From Bacillus sp. sid0103 (GTDB taxonomy: Bacteria > Bacillota > Bacilli > Bacillales_B > DSM-18226), in NCBI RefSeq assembly GCF_019219025.1, contig NZ_JAHUWN010000003.1, positions 186,001-250,000 of the forward strand: DNA of 64,000 bases, given 5' to 3'. Of this stretch, positions 55,509 through 63,535 are shown one piece after another. Position numbers and translations under genes: made by a program. The first letter of the stretch is position 1. Each line of letters begins with the position of its first letter. The notes below the pieces were generated by a model. That model did no database searches. It was not told the DNA's origin and saw nothing but the letters and a program-made list of their open reading frames with translations.

Positions 55509-55520
55509 CCGTGGAATACT

Positions 55521-55831
55521 TTCTCATTTACCCGTGTAGACGTGTTTTTTCCTTCAAGGTAAATAAAGAACCCTTTCATTTACCGAGTGGACATGTTTTT
55601 TCTCTTCAAAGGAAATGAAACACCCTTTCATTTACCGCACGGACGGTTTTTTCCTCTTCAAGGGAAATGAAACACCCTTCCATTTACCGCACGGACGGTT
55701 TTTTCCTCTTCAAGGGAAATGAAACACCCTTTCATTTACCGCACGGACGGTTTTTTCCTCTTCAAGGGAAATGAAACACCCTTTCATTTACCGCACGGAC
55801 GGTTTTTCCTCTTCAAGGTAAATGAAACACC
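55521..55831. repeat. 52-bp tandem repeat array, 6 units
   Basis: Units start near 55521 (degenerate), then at 55573, 55625, 55677, 55729 and 55781, exactly 52 bp apart; the last is 51 bp. Units 3-5 are nearly identical. Each begins TTTCATTTACC and ends GGAAATGAAA or GGTAAATGAAA, so every unit is a hyphenated palindrome able to form its own hairpin. There are no variable spacers, so it is not CRISPR. It fills the gap between the ywbE terminator and the csp terminator. Confidence 0.9.
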
Positions 55832-55855
55832 CTTTAGGAATTTCAAGCAGAACAT

Positions 55856-55887
55856 AAAAAACAGACCCTTTGGCAGGGTCTGTTTAT
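55856..55887. terminator. Terminator after cold shock gene
   Basis: ACAGACCCT and AGGGTCTGT form a 9-bp stem with A and T flanks. Confidence 0.85.
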
Positions 55888-55897
55888 CGGCGGGTCA

Positions 55898-56098
55898 TTA
55901 TGATTTACGGACGTTTACTGCTTGTGGTCCACGTTGGCCACTTTCAATTTCAAACGTTACCTCTTGACCTTCGTCTAAAGTTTTGTACCCTTCACCTTGA
56001 ATAGCTGAAAAGTGAACAAATACATCTTCTCCACCTTCACGCTCAATGAAGCCAAAACCTTTTTCACCGTTAAACCATTTTACTTTTCCATGTTCCAT
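55898..56098 (-). CDS. Cold shock protein (CspA family)
   Basis: A 66-residue single-strand nucleic-acid binding OB-fold protein. RNP1 (KGFGFIE) and RNP2 (VFVHFSAI) motifs are intact, and it ends [16 protein letters not shown] 56098 follows AGGAGG by about 10 bases. It acts as an RNA chaperone. Monocistronic, with its own terminator. Confidence 0.95.
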   Translation of the reverse strand: MEHGKVKWFNGEKGFGFIEREGGEDVFVHFSAIQGEGYKTLDEGQEVTFEIESGQRGPQAVNVRKS

Positions 56099-56227
56099 TT
56101 CTTTGTAGCCTCCTAGCATGTAACAATTACATGTAAATGTGCAAATTGACTTGCCTAATTATTTTTACCCATTTCTTTTTTACCTATACTATCCAGTTAT
56201 TAAATTATTTCTGATCATCATCCATTT

Positions 56228-57004
56228 TTACAAAACCCATTTGTAAATTGCTTTGGCGACTCCGTCCTCTTCATTTGTGGCTGTTACCCAATCGGCAGAC
56301 TCTTTCACTATGTCTTGGGCATTTCCCATCGCGACACCGATTCCAGCTGCCTTGATCATTGCCAAATCATTAAGACTATCTCCAACTGCCATTACATTTT
56401 TCATTTCCAAACCGAGCCTTTGGCAAACAAGCTCAAGCCCCTTCGCTTTATTAACTCCTGCTGAATTCACTTCAATATTCTTTAAGGTCGAATTACTAAT
56501 TTCAAATTCACCTTTGTCTTGTAGTTCTTTCATGATGATCGCTCTTGTTTCGTCATCATCGATATTAAAGCCAAATTTCATCCAATTCACTTGATGTAAG
56601 TCCTCTGGCATTTCATTATGCCAATTACGCTCCGTACTAATCGCCCAAAACTTGGTGTTATGCTGCTGCGTTAATTTCCACATCCACTCAATATGCTCGG
56701 ACTTTACCAAATTCCGCTCCACTAATTCACGTTGGTCATCCCATATTTCACTTCCATTTACCGTTACCAAATATGAATTTAGCTCTAAAGAATCTGCATG
56801 CTCTCGGCTTGTCAACAGTGAACGTCCTGTGCTTAAAACTACAAATATACCTTTGTCCTTAGCGGCATTGATTGCTTTGCGATTTGCTTCGGATACCTGG
56901 CCTTTATTATTTAACAGTGTACCATCCATATCAAGCGCAACAAGTTTAATTTCAACATCATTTTTAACATTATCCATATGTAATAACATGCTCCCTTCAT
57001 ACAA
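56228..57004 (-). CDS. Cof-type HAD-superfamily phosphatase
   Basis: A 258-residue HAD hydrolase. The nucleophile motif LVALDMDGTLLN is near residue 22, LSTGRS near 58, a C2B-type cap spans about 95-190, and VMAVGDSLNDLAMIKAAG (motif IV) is near 215. The Cof group dephosphorylates sugar phosphates and cofactors such as FMN or pyridoxal phosphate. The start is uncertain: 57004 is the longest, and ATG 56977 (MDNVKNDVEIK) is a good alternative. Confidence 0.88.
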   Translation of the reverse strand: MYEGSMLLHMDNVKNDVEIKLVALDMDGTLLNNKGQVSEANRKAINAAKDKGIFVVLSTGRSLLTSREHADSLELNSYLVTVNGSEIWDDQRELVERNLVKSEHIEWMWKLTQQHNTKFWAISTERNWHNEMPEDLHQVNWMKFGFNIDDDETRAIIMKELQDKGEFEISNSTLKNIEVNSAGVNKAKGLELVCQRLGLEMKNVMAVGDSLNDLAMIKAAGIGVAMGNAQDIVKESADWVTATNEEDGVAKAIYKWVL

Positions 57005-57087
57005 TTTCCATTATTAGATTAACACCATCACTAAAAACTAAGCAAACTGTTATGTTTACATAATCATTTTATAGTAAATAAACAATA

Positions 57088-57120
57088 GAGAACCCTATCT
57101 ATTTCCCGTAGGGTTCTTTT
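57088..57120. terminator. Terminator between HAD and ABC genes
   Basis: AGAACCCTA and TAGGGTTCT form a 9-bp stem with a T-run on the plus side. Confidence 0.65.
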
Positions 57121-57124
57121 CGAA

Positions 57125-58841
57125 TTATTGTTGATACTGCACACGATGAAGGTTGGCAAAAATACCTCCTTGTTCGATTAACTCGTCATGGCGGCCTTCT
57201 TCCGCGATTCCCTCTTCTGTCACAACAATGATACGGTCAGCATTCCGTATGGTTGCGAGCCTATGGGCAATAATGAGTGTAGTCCGATTTTCGGCAAGTT
57301 CAGTTAATGCTTCTTGTATAATCAATTCTGTTTCGGTATCAAGTGCCGATGTTGCTTCATCCAGTATTAAAATAGGCGGGTTTTTTAAGAACATACGCGC
57401 AATTGCCAGTCGCTGCTTTTGACCACCTGAAAGCTTCAATCCTCGCTCTCCTATTTGTGTATTGTAGCCCTCAGGCAAGGAAGAAATAAATTTTTCCAGA
57501 TGAGCCCGGCTTGCTGCCTCAGCAATTTCCTCATCGGTTGCATCCAGTTTTCCATAAGCAATATTTTCCCTAAGTGTTCCCGTAAACAGAAACAAATCTT
57601 GCTGAACGATTCCAATTTGGGAGCGTAAGGACTTTTTAGTCATGTTTCGGATATCAAGTCCATCAATATAAATGCCCCCTTCATTCACATCATAGAAACG
57701 AGGTATCAGCGAGCAAATGGTTGTTTTACCCGCTCCAGATGGGCCGACAAATGCCACTGTCTCTCCGGCATGAATGTTTAAATTAATTTGGTCAAGCACG
57801 GATTTATGATTGTCATAGCGAAATGACACGTTTTCGAAGATAATATTGCCCACAAGTGAGGTAACATCAACGGCATCCACTGTATCCTTTACATCTGGCT
57901 CCGCATCAATGACCTCGATAAATCGTTTAAATCCAGCCATCCCTTTTGGATATAACTCCATTATCGCACTAATTTTATCGACAGGTTTCAACAAGACATT
58001 TACATAGAGGACAAAACCGACAAGTTCGCCGTAGGTGAGTTGACCGGTAAAACTCAACCATGCTCCATATACAAGAACAATAATTGTAATGAGCCTGGTC
58101 ATCATATAAATACCTGAAATGCTAAAGGACATCACACGATATCCGCCAAGCTTTGCATTTCGGTATGTCCAATTATTTTTTTTGAATCTAGTAATCTCAA
58201 ATTCTTCATTTGTAAAGGATTGAACAACGCGGCTTCCTGAAACACTATCCCTCGACCCGTGCATTGACATCAGCAATACTTGAGTACATGTGTCCCCAAG
58301 CCTTGTTCATTTTTAAATTGCAAACAATAACTACTATTATCAAAAATGGAATCACTAAAATGGAAACAAACGCTAATTTCACATTAATTGTAAGCATAAT
58401 CCAGAACGCGCCAACAAAAGTCATGATCGTAATAAAAACATCCTCTGGACCGTGGTGGGCAAGTTCGCCTAAATCGAATAAGTCATTAGTAATCCTGCTC
58501 ATAATATGCCCTGTTTTCGTATTATCGAAGAAACGAAAGGATTGCTTCTGGACATGTTCAAATAATTCCTGTCTCATATCCGTTTCAATATTTATCCCGA
58601 GCTTATGTCCCCAAAAATTTACAATATATTGCAAAAAACTACTCAGTAAATAGACCATAAATAAACCTATGCTGACAGAAACGATCGCTTGCCAATCTTC
58701 ACTTGGCAGTAATTTGTCAATAAACCATTTCATTGCGAGTGGAAAAGCTAATTCAAGAATTGCCACTACGATTGCGCTCACAAAATCTAAAATAAATAGT
58801 CTCTTATGCGGTCGATAATAAGAAAAGAAACGCCGAACCAT
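57125..58841 (-). pseudogene. ABC exporter (fused permease-ATPase) split by a one-base frameshift
   Basis: The N-terminal frame (ATG 58841, AAAGGAG upstream) encodes the transmembrane half and stops after ADVNARVEG. The C-terminal frame continues DSVSGSRVVQSFTNEEFE and holds Walker A GPSGAGKT, LSGGQKQRL, Walker B ILILDEATSALDTE and the H-loop AHRLAT. Deleting one G near 58254-58257 (GAGGGATAG to GAGGATAG) restores 572 codons including the stop, the usual length of YgaD-like half-transporters. All catalytic motifs are intact, so a recent mutation or sequencing error is likely. Confidence 0.8.
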
Positions 58842-58949
58842 ATGTAATCTCCTTTTATTCATTTGTTAAAACTCGTGATTGTTTATATCACAATAATAGG
58901 ATTATATGAAAAATTTACTAATTATTTCAAGTTTTAAGAAAAAAATGAC

Positions 58950-58984
58950 ACAAAAAAACGCCTGTCGGAACAAGCGCTTTTTAA
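58950..58984 (-). terminator. Terminator after HesB-like gene
   Basis: CGCTTGT and ACAGGCG pair (one G-T pair) around TCCG, followed on the minus strand by TTTTTTT. Confidence 0.75.
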
Positions 58985-58991
58985 CGGCATA

Positions 58992-59294
58992 TTAATGGTG
59001 ATGGTGAACGCCCATTGTAGGGTTGGTAATCAGCCACTCTTCTTTTGGTAATTGGAAATATTGAATCCAAATACTATTTAAATTCGGATCATTTTTATCA
59101 AGAATAAAATCAATCTCTTTATCGCTTGTAACTACGACATCATTTTCTGTTGGTGTATCTAGCATTAAATCATAATGGGCGTGGTCACCATGAATACTTG
59201 TCACATAAACACGAAACAGTTTGCCTTGTGCTTCCTCTTCTTCCATCATTTTTTTCAAAGCCTTTGCTGCATTACGATTAACTTTTACCTTCAT
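58992..59294 (-). CDS. HesB/IscA-like small protein with His-rich C-terminus
   Basis: A 100-residue protein starting MKVKVNRNAAKALKKMMEEE, containing VYVTSIHGDHAHYDLMLDTP and ending PTMGVHHHH. The fold resembles HesB-like iron-sulfur accessory proteins, but the usual three cysteines are absent (no Cys in the sequence). The GDHAH cluster and terminal His run suggest metal binding. The assignment to the HesB group is tentative. Confidence 0.6.
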   Translation of the reverse strand: MKVKVNRNAAKALKKMMEEEEAQGKLFRVYVTSIHGDHAHYDLMLDTPTENDVVVTSDKEIDFILDKNDPNLNSIWIQYFQLPKEEWLITNPTMGVHHHH

Positions 59295-59449
59295 TCTTTG
59301 CTCTCCTCTATCTATGTATTTCTCTGTATTATCCCACTTTTTGACTTAAATAGACAATTATACGCTTTGAAACAGGATAAAATCAGCCTCCCTAATTTTC
59401 CCTTGTTAGGGAAATTAAAACCTTAACAAATTTGTCACATTTTAAGCCA

Positions 59450-59493
59450 AAAACCTATATAAACATCACAGCAATGTTGATATTATAGGTTTT
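59450..59493. other. Large AT-rich inverted repeat upstream of qoxA
   Basis: Outer arms AAAACCTATA/TATAGGTTTT and inner arms AACAT/ATGTT are nested. The 354-base gap between the HesB-like gene and qoxA otherwise holds the qox promoter and AT-rich DNA. Confidence 0.4.
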
Positions 59494-59584
59494 GAGAAAA
59501 GCAAACGGACTAATTAATATTAAATAATAACAAATATAAATTAATGTATTTGTTCATTTGACAAAAAAAAGAAATAGATTTGTC

Positions 59585-59613
59585 TTGTTTGTGAAAGTTT
59601 TCACGATTATAAT
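59585..59613 (+). promoter_or_regulatory. qox promoter with embedded Rex-like operator
   Basis: -35 TTGTTT (59585-59590) and -10 TATAAT (59608-59613) are separated by 17 bp. The spacer is covered by TTGTGAAAGTTTTCACGA (59589-59606), which fits the Rex consensus TTGTGAA-N4-TTCACAA with one mismatch. It suggests NADH/NAD-responsive repression of the terminal oxidase. Confidence 0.65.
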
Positions 59614-59648
59614 CATAAAAGTGTACATGATGGAGAGGAGAACATTAC

Positions 59649-60620
59649 ATGTTTAAAAAAAGCTACTTACTTCCACTGTTAGCTTTATTACCAATTCTAT
59701 TGCTAAGCGGATGTTCGAATATGGTCGTCTTTGATCCAAAAGGCCCTGCGGCACGGGATATTCTTGATTTGATTAACTGGTCACTTATATTTATGCTGCT
59801 TGTGGTTGTTGTTGTCTTTGGTTTATTTGGATATATCATATGGAAATATCGTGCGAAACCTGAAAATGCAGGTTACGAACCGCCTGAAGAACACGGAAGT
59901 ACAAAATTAGAAATTATCTGGACTGTCATTCCAATTCTTATTGTTATTGCTTTAACCATTCCAACAGTTAAAACCATATATAAGCTGGAAAAAGTTCCAG
60001 CCGGATACGAAAATAAGAAACCAATCACCATTAATGTCACTTCTGCTGATTGGAAATGGATTTTTAGCTATCCTGAACAAGGGATTGAAACAGTCAACTA
60101 TGTAAATATTCCAGCTGGTACACCAGTACAGTTTAAATTAACTTCTGCAAGTACAATGCAATCCTTCTGGGTTCCTGCATTAGGTGGTCAAAAGTATACC
60201 ATGAACAAGATGGAGACTGAGTTGTATTTAACTGCAGACAAACCTGGCGAATTTTTAGGAAGAAATACAAACTTTAACGGCAAAGGATATGCTGAAATGG
60301 AATTTACCGTTGAAGCAAAATCTCCGCAAGCCTTTGAAAAATGGGTAAAAGATGTAAAAGATACGGCTCCTAAGTTAACAGAAAAGAAATATTATGAACT
60401 TCTTAAGCCTACACACTTAGGTCGTGAAACATTCGTTGGAACTCACCTAGCTTGGGTAAACCATGCGGATATGAATTCTAAAACATATACAAATCCTGAA
60501 TTGTACGAAGTACACGGAGTAAAAGGAAAGATTTTTAAAGAGAAAGAAACAAATGGTCATTCTATGGACGGCATGGACATGGGCGAAAAATCAGATGGAG
60601 GTGAGCATAATGGGCATTAA
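59649..60620 (+). CDS. qoxA: Cytochrome aa3 quinol oxidase subunit II
   Basis: A 323-residue lipoprotein subunit. The lipobox LLSGC ends the signal (Cys about 22). Two transmembrane helices (about 42-65 and 92-112) are followed by a cupredoxin domain. The copper-A ligands of cytochrome c oxidases are missing, as expected for a quinol oxidase. The C-terminal tail is His/Met/Asp-rich (NGHSMDGMDMGEKSDGGEHN). AGAGGAG precedes the ATG. It overlaps qoxB by 11 bases. Confidence 0.95.
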   Translation: MFKKSYLLPLLALLPILLLSGCSNMVVFDPKGPAARDILDLINWSLIFMLLVVVVVFGLFGYIIWKYRAKPENAGYEPPEEHGSTKLEIIWTVIPILIVIALTIPTVKTIYKLEKVPAGYENKKPITINVTSADWKWIFSYPEQGIETVNYVNIPAGTPVQFKLTSASTMQSFWVPALGGQKYTMNKMETELYLTADKPGEFLGRNTNFNGKGYAEMEFTVEAKSPQAFEKWVKDVKDTAPKLTEKKYYELLKPTHLGRETFVGTHLAWVNHADMNSKTYTNPELYEVHGVKGKIFKEKETNGHSMDGMDMGEKSDGGEHNGH

Positions 60621-62586
60621 TTGGCATGACTTTTTTATCGTTGGCAACCCATTAATACTAGGTTCTCAGATTGCTATTCTCTTAACAATGATTGGAATTG
60701 TAGCTGGAGTTACCTATTTAAAAAAATGGAAATGGCTATGGAGAGAATGGTTGACAACCGTTGATCATAAACGGATTGGTATTATGTATATCCTTTCTGG
60801 TGTGCTCATGTTTTTCCGAGGCGGAGTAGACGGTCTTTTAATGAAGGCTCAAACCTCGCGTCCCGAAATGAAATTTTTAGATGCGCAGCATTACAATGAA
60901 ATTTTTACAACACACGGTGTTATCATGATTTTGTTTGCTGCAATGCCATTATTAATTGGTTTAATGAACGTGGTAATCCCGCTGCAAATAGGTGCTCGTG
61001 ACGTGGCATTCCCACAACTTAACGCATTAAGCTTCTGGTTGTTCTTTAGCGGGGCTATGTTATTTAATATTTCGTTTGTTGTCGGTGGTTCTCCTGATGC
61101 TGGTTGGACTGCCTACTTCCCTCTTGCAGGTAAAGAGTTTACTCCTGGAATTGGGAATAACTATTACGCGGTTGCCCTGCAAATTGCTGGGATTGGTACC
61201 CTGATGACGGGAATTAATTTTATTGTCACAATTTTAAAAATGAGAACCAAAGGCATGACACTAATGAGAATGCCGATGTTTACGTGGACTTCCTTCATTG
61301 CGTCAGTTATTATTGTGGCTTCATTCCCAATTTTCACTGTAGCCCTTGCATTGATGACATTTGACCGGATCTTTGGAACCCACTTCTTCACCTTAGCGGG
61401 TGGCGGAATGGATATGATGTGGGCAAACTTATTCTGGTTATGGGGTCATCCTGAAGTATATATCGTTGTCCTTCCCGCATTTGGGATGTTCTCTGAGGTT
61501 ATTTCAACCTTCTCTAGAAAAATGTTGTTCGGATATAAATCAATGGTCTTCTCCATTGTTGGTATCGCGCTTTTAAGTATGCTTGTTTGGGTCCACCACT
61601 TCTTTACTATGGGGGCAGGACCAGGAGTCAACTCTGTTTTCTCGATTACAACGATGATGATCGCCATTCCAACGGGTGTTAAAATGTTTAACTGGTTATT
61701 CACGATGAGAAAAGGACGAATCGAGTTTTCCACTGCAATGCTCTGGGCGCTAGCGTTCATTCCTTGCTTTATTATCGGTGGGGTAACTGGGGTAATGCTC
61801 GCAATGGGTGCGGCAGATTATCAATACCACAACACCCTATTCCTTGTCGCTCACTTCCACTATGTGTTAATTCCTGGTGTTGTGTTTGCGGTTTTTGCTG
61901 GCCTTTATTACTGGTGGCCAAAAATGTTCGGCCATATGCTAAATGAAAAAATCGGAAAAATTCATTTTTGGTTCTTTACGATTGGATTTAACTTAACCTT
62001 TATGCCAATGTTCTTCCTAGGACTTGACGGAGCAGTACGACGTTCATACACGTATTCAGCTGAATCAGGGTATGCCCCACTATTCATGCTATCTACCATT
62101 GGCGCAGTCATTTTAGCAATCGGCTTTGGGGCGCTTTGCTATAACATTTATTGGAGTGCACGTTATGCAGACCGCAATATTTCCAACGACCCATGGGATG
62201 CAAGAACGTTAGAATGGGCTACAGCTTCACCGCCTCCATTCTATAACTTTGCAAAACTACCTGAGGTGAAATCTGTTGATTCCTTCTGGTATATGAAAAA
62301 GCATAATGAAGGTTTAACTTTAAAGGACGACGAAATTGAAGAAATCCATATGCCAAGTAATTCTGGCTTACCAATCTATATGGGTGCTATCTTTGGAATC
62401 GCAGGCTTCTTCCTAGTCTTTGAATGGAAAATTGCGGCTCTTGTAGCCACAGTAGGTATCATTATTGGGTTAATCATTCGTTCGTTCGATTATAACGATG
62501 GATTCCATGTACATGTTGACGAAATAAAGGAAACGGAAAAAGCATGGCGTAACGTCGGTAAAGGGGGGAACAGCCATGTCAGCTAA
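60610..62586 (+). CDS. qoxB: Cytochrome aa3 quinol oxidase subunit I
   Basis: A 658-residue heme-copper oxidase catalytic subunit with about 14 helices. The CuB/His-Tyr region WLWGHPEVYIVVLPAFG and the VHHFF histidine pair are present, as is HFHYVLIPGVVF for heme ligands. GAGGTGAGC precedes ATG 60610; an upstream in-frame ATG (60553) lies inside qoxA and is less likely. It reduces oxygen to water and pumps protons. Confidence 0.96.
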   Translation: MGINWHDFFIVGNPLILGSQIAILLTMIGIVAGVTYLKKWKWLWREWLTTVDHKRIGIMYILSGVLMFFRGGVDGLLMKAQTSRPEMKFLDAQHYNEIFTTHGVIMILFAAMPLLIGLMNVVIPLQIGARDVAFPQLNALSFWLFFSGAMLFNISFVVGGSPDAGWTAYFPLAGKEFTPGIGNNYYAVALQIAGIGTLMTGINFIVTILKMRTKGMTLMRMPMFTWTSFIASVIIVASFPIFTVALALMTFDRIFGTHFFTLAGGGMDMMWANLFWLWGHPEVYIVVLPAFGMFSEVISTFSRKMLFGYKSMVFSIVGIALLSMLVWVHHFFTMGAGPGVNSVFSITTMMIAIPTGVKMFNWLFTMRKGRIEFSTAMLWALAFIPCFIIGGVTGVMLAMGAADYQYHNTLFLVAHFHYVLIPGVVFAVFAGLYYWWPKMFGHMLNEKIGKIHFWFFTIGFNLTFMPMFFLGLDGAVRRSYTYSAESGYAPLFMLSTIGAVILAIGFGALCYNIYWSARYADRNISNDPWDARTLEWATASPPPFYNFAKLPEVKSVDSFWYMKKHNEGLTLKDDEIEEIHMPSNSGLPIYMGAIFGIAGFFLVFEWKIAALVATVGIIIGLIIRSFDYNDGFHVHVDEIKETEKAWRNVGKGGNSHVS

Positions 62587-63181
62587 TGTGAACACAGCCT
62601 TACCACTCGAATATCAAACGGAACAGAACCGAATGAATATTCTAGGATTCTGGATTTTCTTAGGAGCGGAGATTATCCTCTTCGGTACTCTCTTTGCGGT
62701 CTTCTCAGTACTAAATGCGAGGTATGCTGGTGGGCCTACACCAAAGGACCTTTTTGAAATAAAAGATGTCATGGTTGAAACGATACTTTTATTAACAAGT
62801 AGTTTTACTTGTGGTCTTGCCATCTATGAGATGCGCCGCCACAACCGTAATGGGTTATTATTATGGTTCATTATTACTCTTCTGCTTGGTGCTGGCTTCG
62901 TGTTCATGGAGATTACGGAATTTGTCCATTATGTCCACGAAGGTGCAACAATGCAAACAAGTGCATTCTTATCAAGCTTCTTTGTTTTACTAGGGACACA
63001 TGGTCTGCACGTAAGCATGGGGATTGGCTGGGCCACTATGGTGATTATTCAAATATTAAAACGGGGTTTAACACCTGTGACAGCTCGTAAAACATTTATT
63101 ATCGGTCTTTATTGGCACTTTTTAGATGTTGTTTGGATATTTATTTTCACATTTGTGTATTTGGCAAGGATGGTGGCATAA
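62576..63181 (+). CDS. qoxC: Cytochrome aa3 quinol oxidase subunit III
   Basis: A 201-residue membrane subunit with five hydrophobic helices. LGFWIFLGAEIILFGTLFAV, the ETILLLTSSFTCG helix and the terminal YWHFLDVVWIFIFTFVYL are typical of subunit III. It overlaps qoxB by 11 bases, with AAAGGGGGGAA just before its ATG, and stabilises subunit I. Confidence 0.95.
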   Translation: MSANVNTALPLEYQTEQNRMNILGFWIFLGAEIILFGTLFAVFSVLNARYAGGPTPKDLFEIKDVMVETILLLTSSFTCGLAIYEMRRHNRNGLLLWFIITLLLGAGFVFMEITEFVHYVHEGATMQTSAFLSSFFVLLGTHGLHVSMGIGWATMVIIQILKRGLTPVTARKTFIIGLYWHFLDVVWIFIFTFVYLARMVA

Positions 63182-63478
63182 ATGGCTAAAAATAATACAA
63201 AAGGGTTTCCTCTAACACATGTATTAGGTTTTGTTATGTCATTAGTACTAACCTTTGCCGCACTTGGTGTGGCCTTGAAAACCAATCTTCCATTTAAAAC
63301 CATCCTCTGGATTATTGGCTCTTTAGCTGTCATCCAAGCTGCCCTTCAATTATATATGTTCATGCACATGAACGAGGGAGAAGACGGCAAATCTCAAGTC
63401 ATCAACGTCATCTACGGCTTCTTTATTGCCATCGTAACCGTTGCTGGATCCATTTGGGTCATGTCATTTGGAATGTAA
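63182..63478 (+). CDS. qoxD: Cytochrome aa3 quinol oxidase subunit IV
   Basis: A 98-residue subunit with three hydrophobic helices. GFPLTHVLGFVMSLVLTFAA and LQLYMFMHMNEGEDGK are typical of CyoD/QoxD. Its ATG directly follows the qoxC stop (TAAATG), so translation is coupled. It aids assembly of the CuB centre region in related oxidases. Confidence 0.95.
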   Translation: MAKNNTKGFPLTHVLGFVMSLVLTFAALGVALKTNLPFKTILWIIGSLAVIQAALQLYMFMHMNEGEDGKSQVINVIYGFFIAIVTVAGSIWVMSFGM

Positions 63479-63481
63479 ATA

Positions 63482-63535
63482 GGTGTCAGGCACCATGTGA
63501 GGAATTCACATGGTGCCTGACACCCTTTTTTTTTA
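63482..63535. terminator. Strong bidirectional terminator
   Basis: A perfect 18-bp stem (63482-63499 with 63507-63524) encloses a 7-base loop and is followed by nine T. It contains the GGTGTCAGGCACC motif and ends both qoxD and the converging phosphatidyltransferase gene. Confidence 0.95.

Noticed and set aside
55521..55831. Possible CRISPR array
   Set aside because: Units are contiguous with no variable spacers, and no cas genes are present.
55719..55967. 82-codon plus-strand frame through the 52-bp repeats into the csp gene
   Set aside because: Repeat-derived frame antisense to the cold shock gene with no start signal.
60553..60609. Upstream extension of qoxB
   Set aside because: The added residues come from the qoxA frame shifted by one; GAGGTGAGC before ATG 60610 marks the real start.
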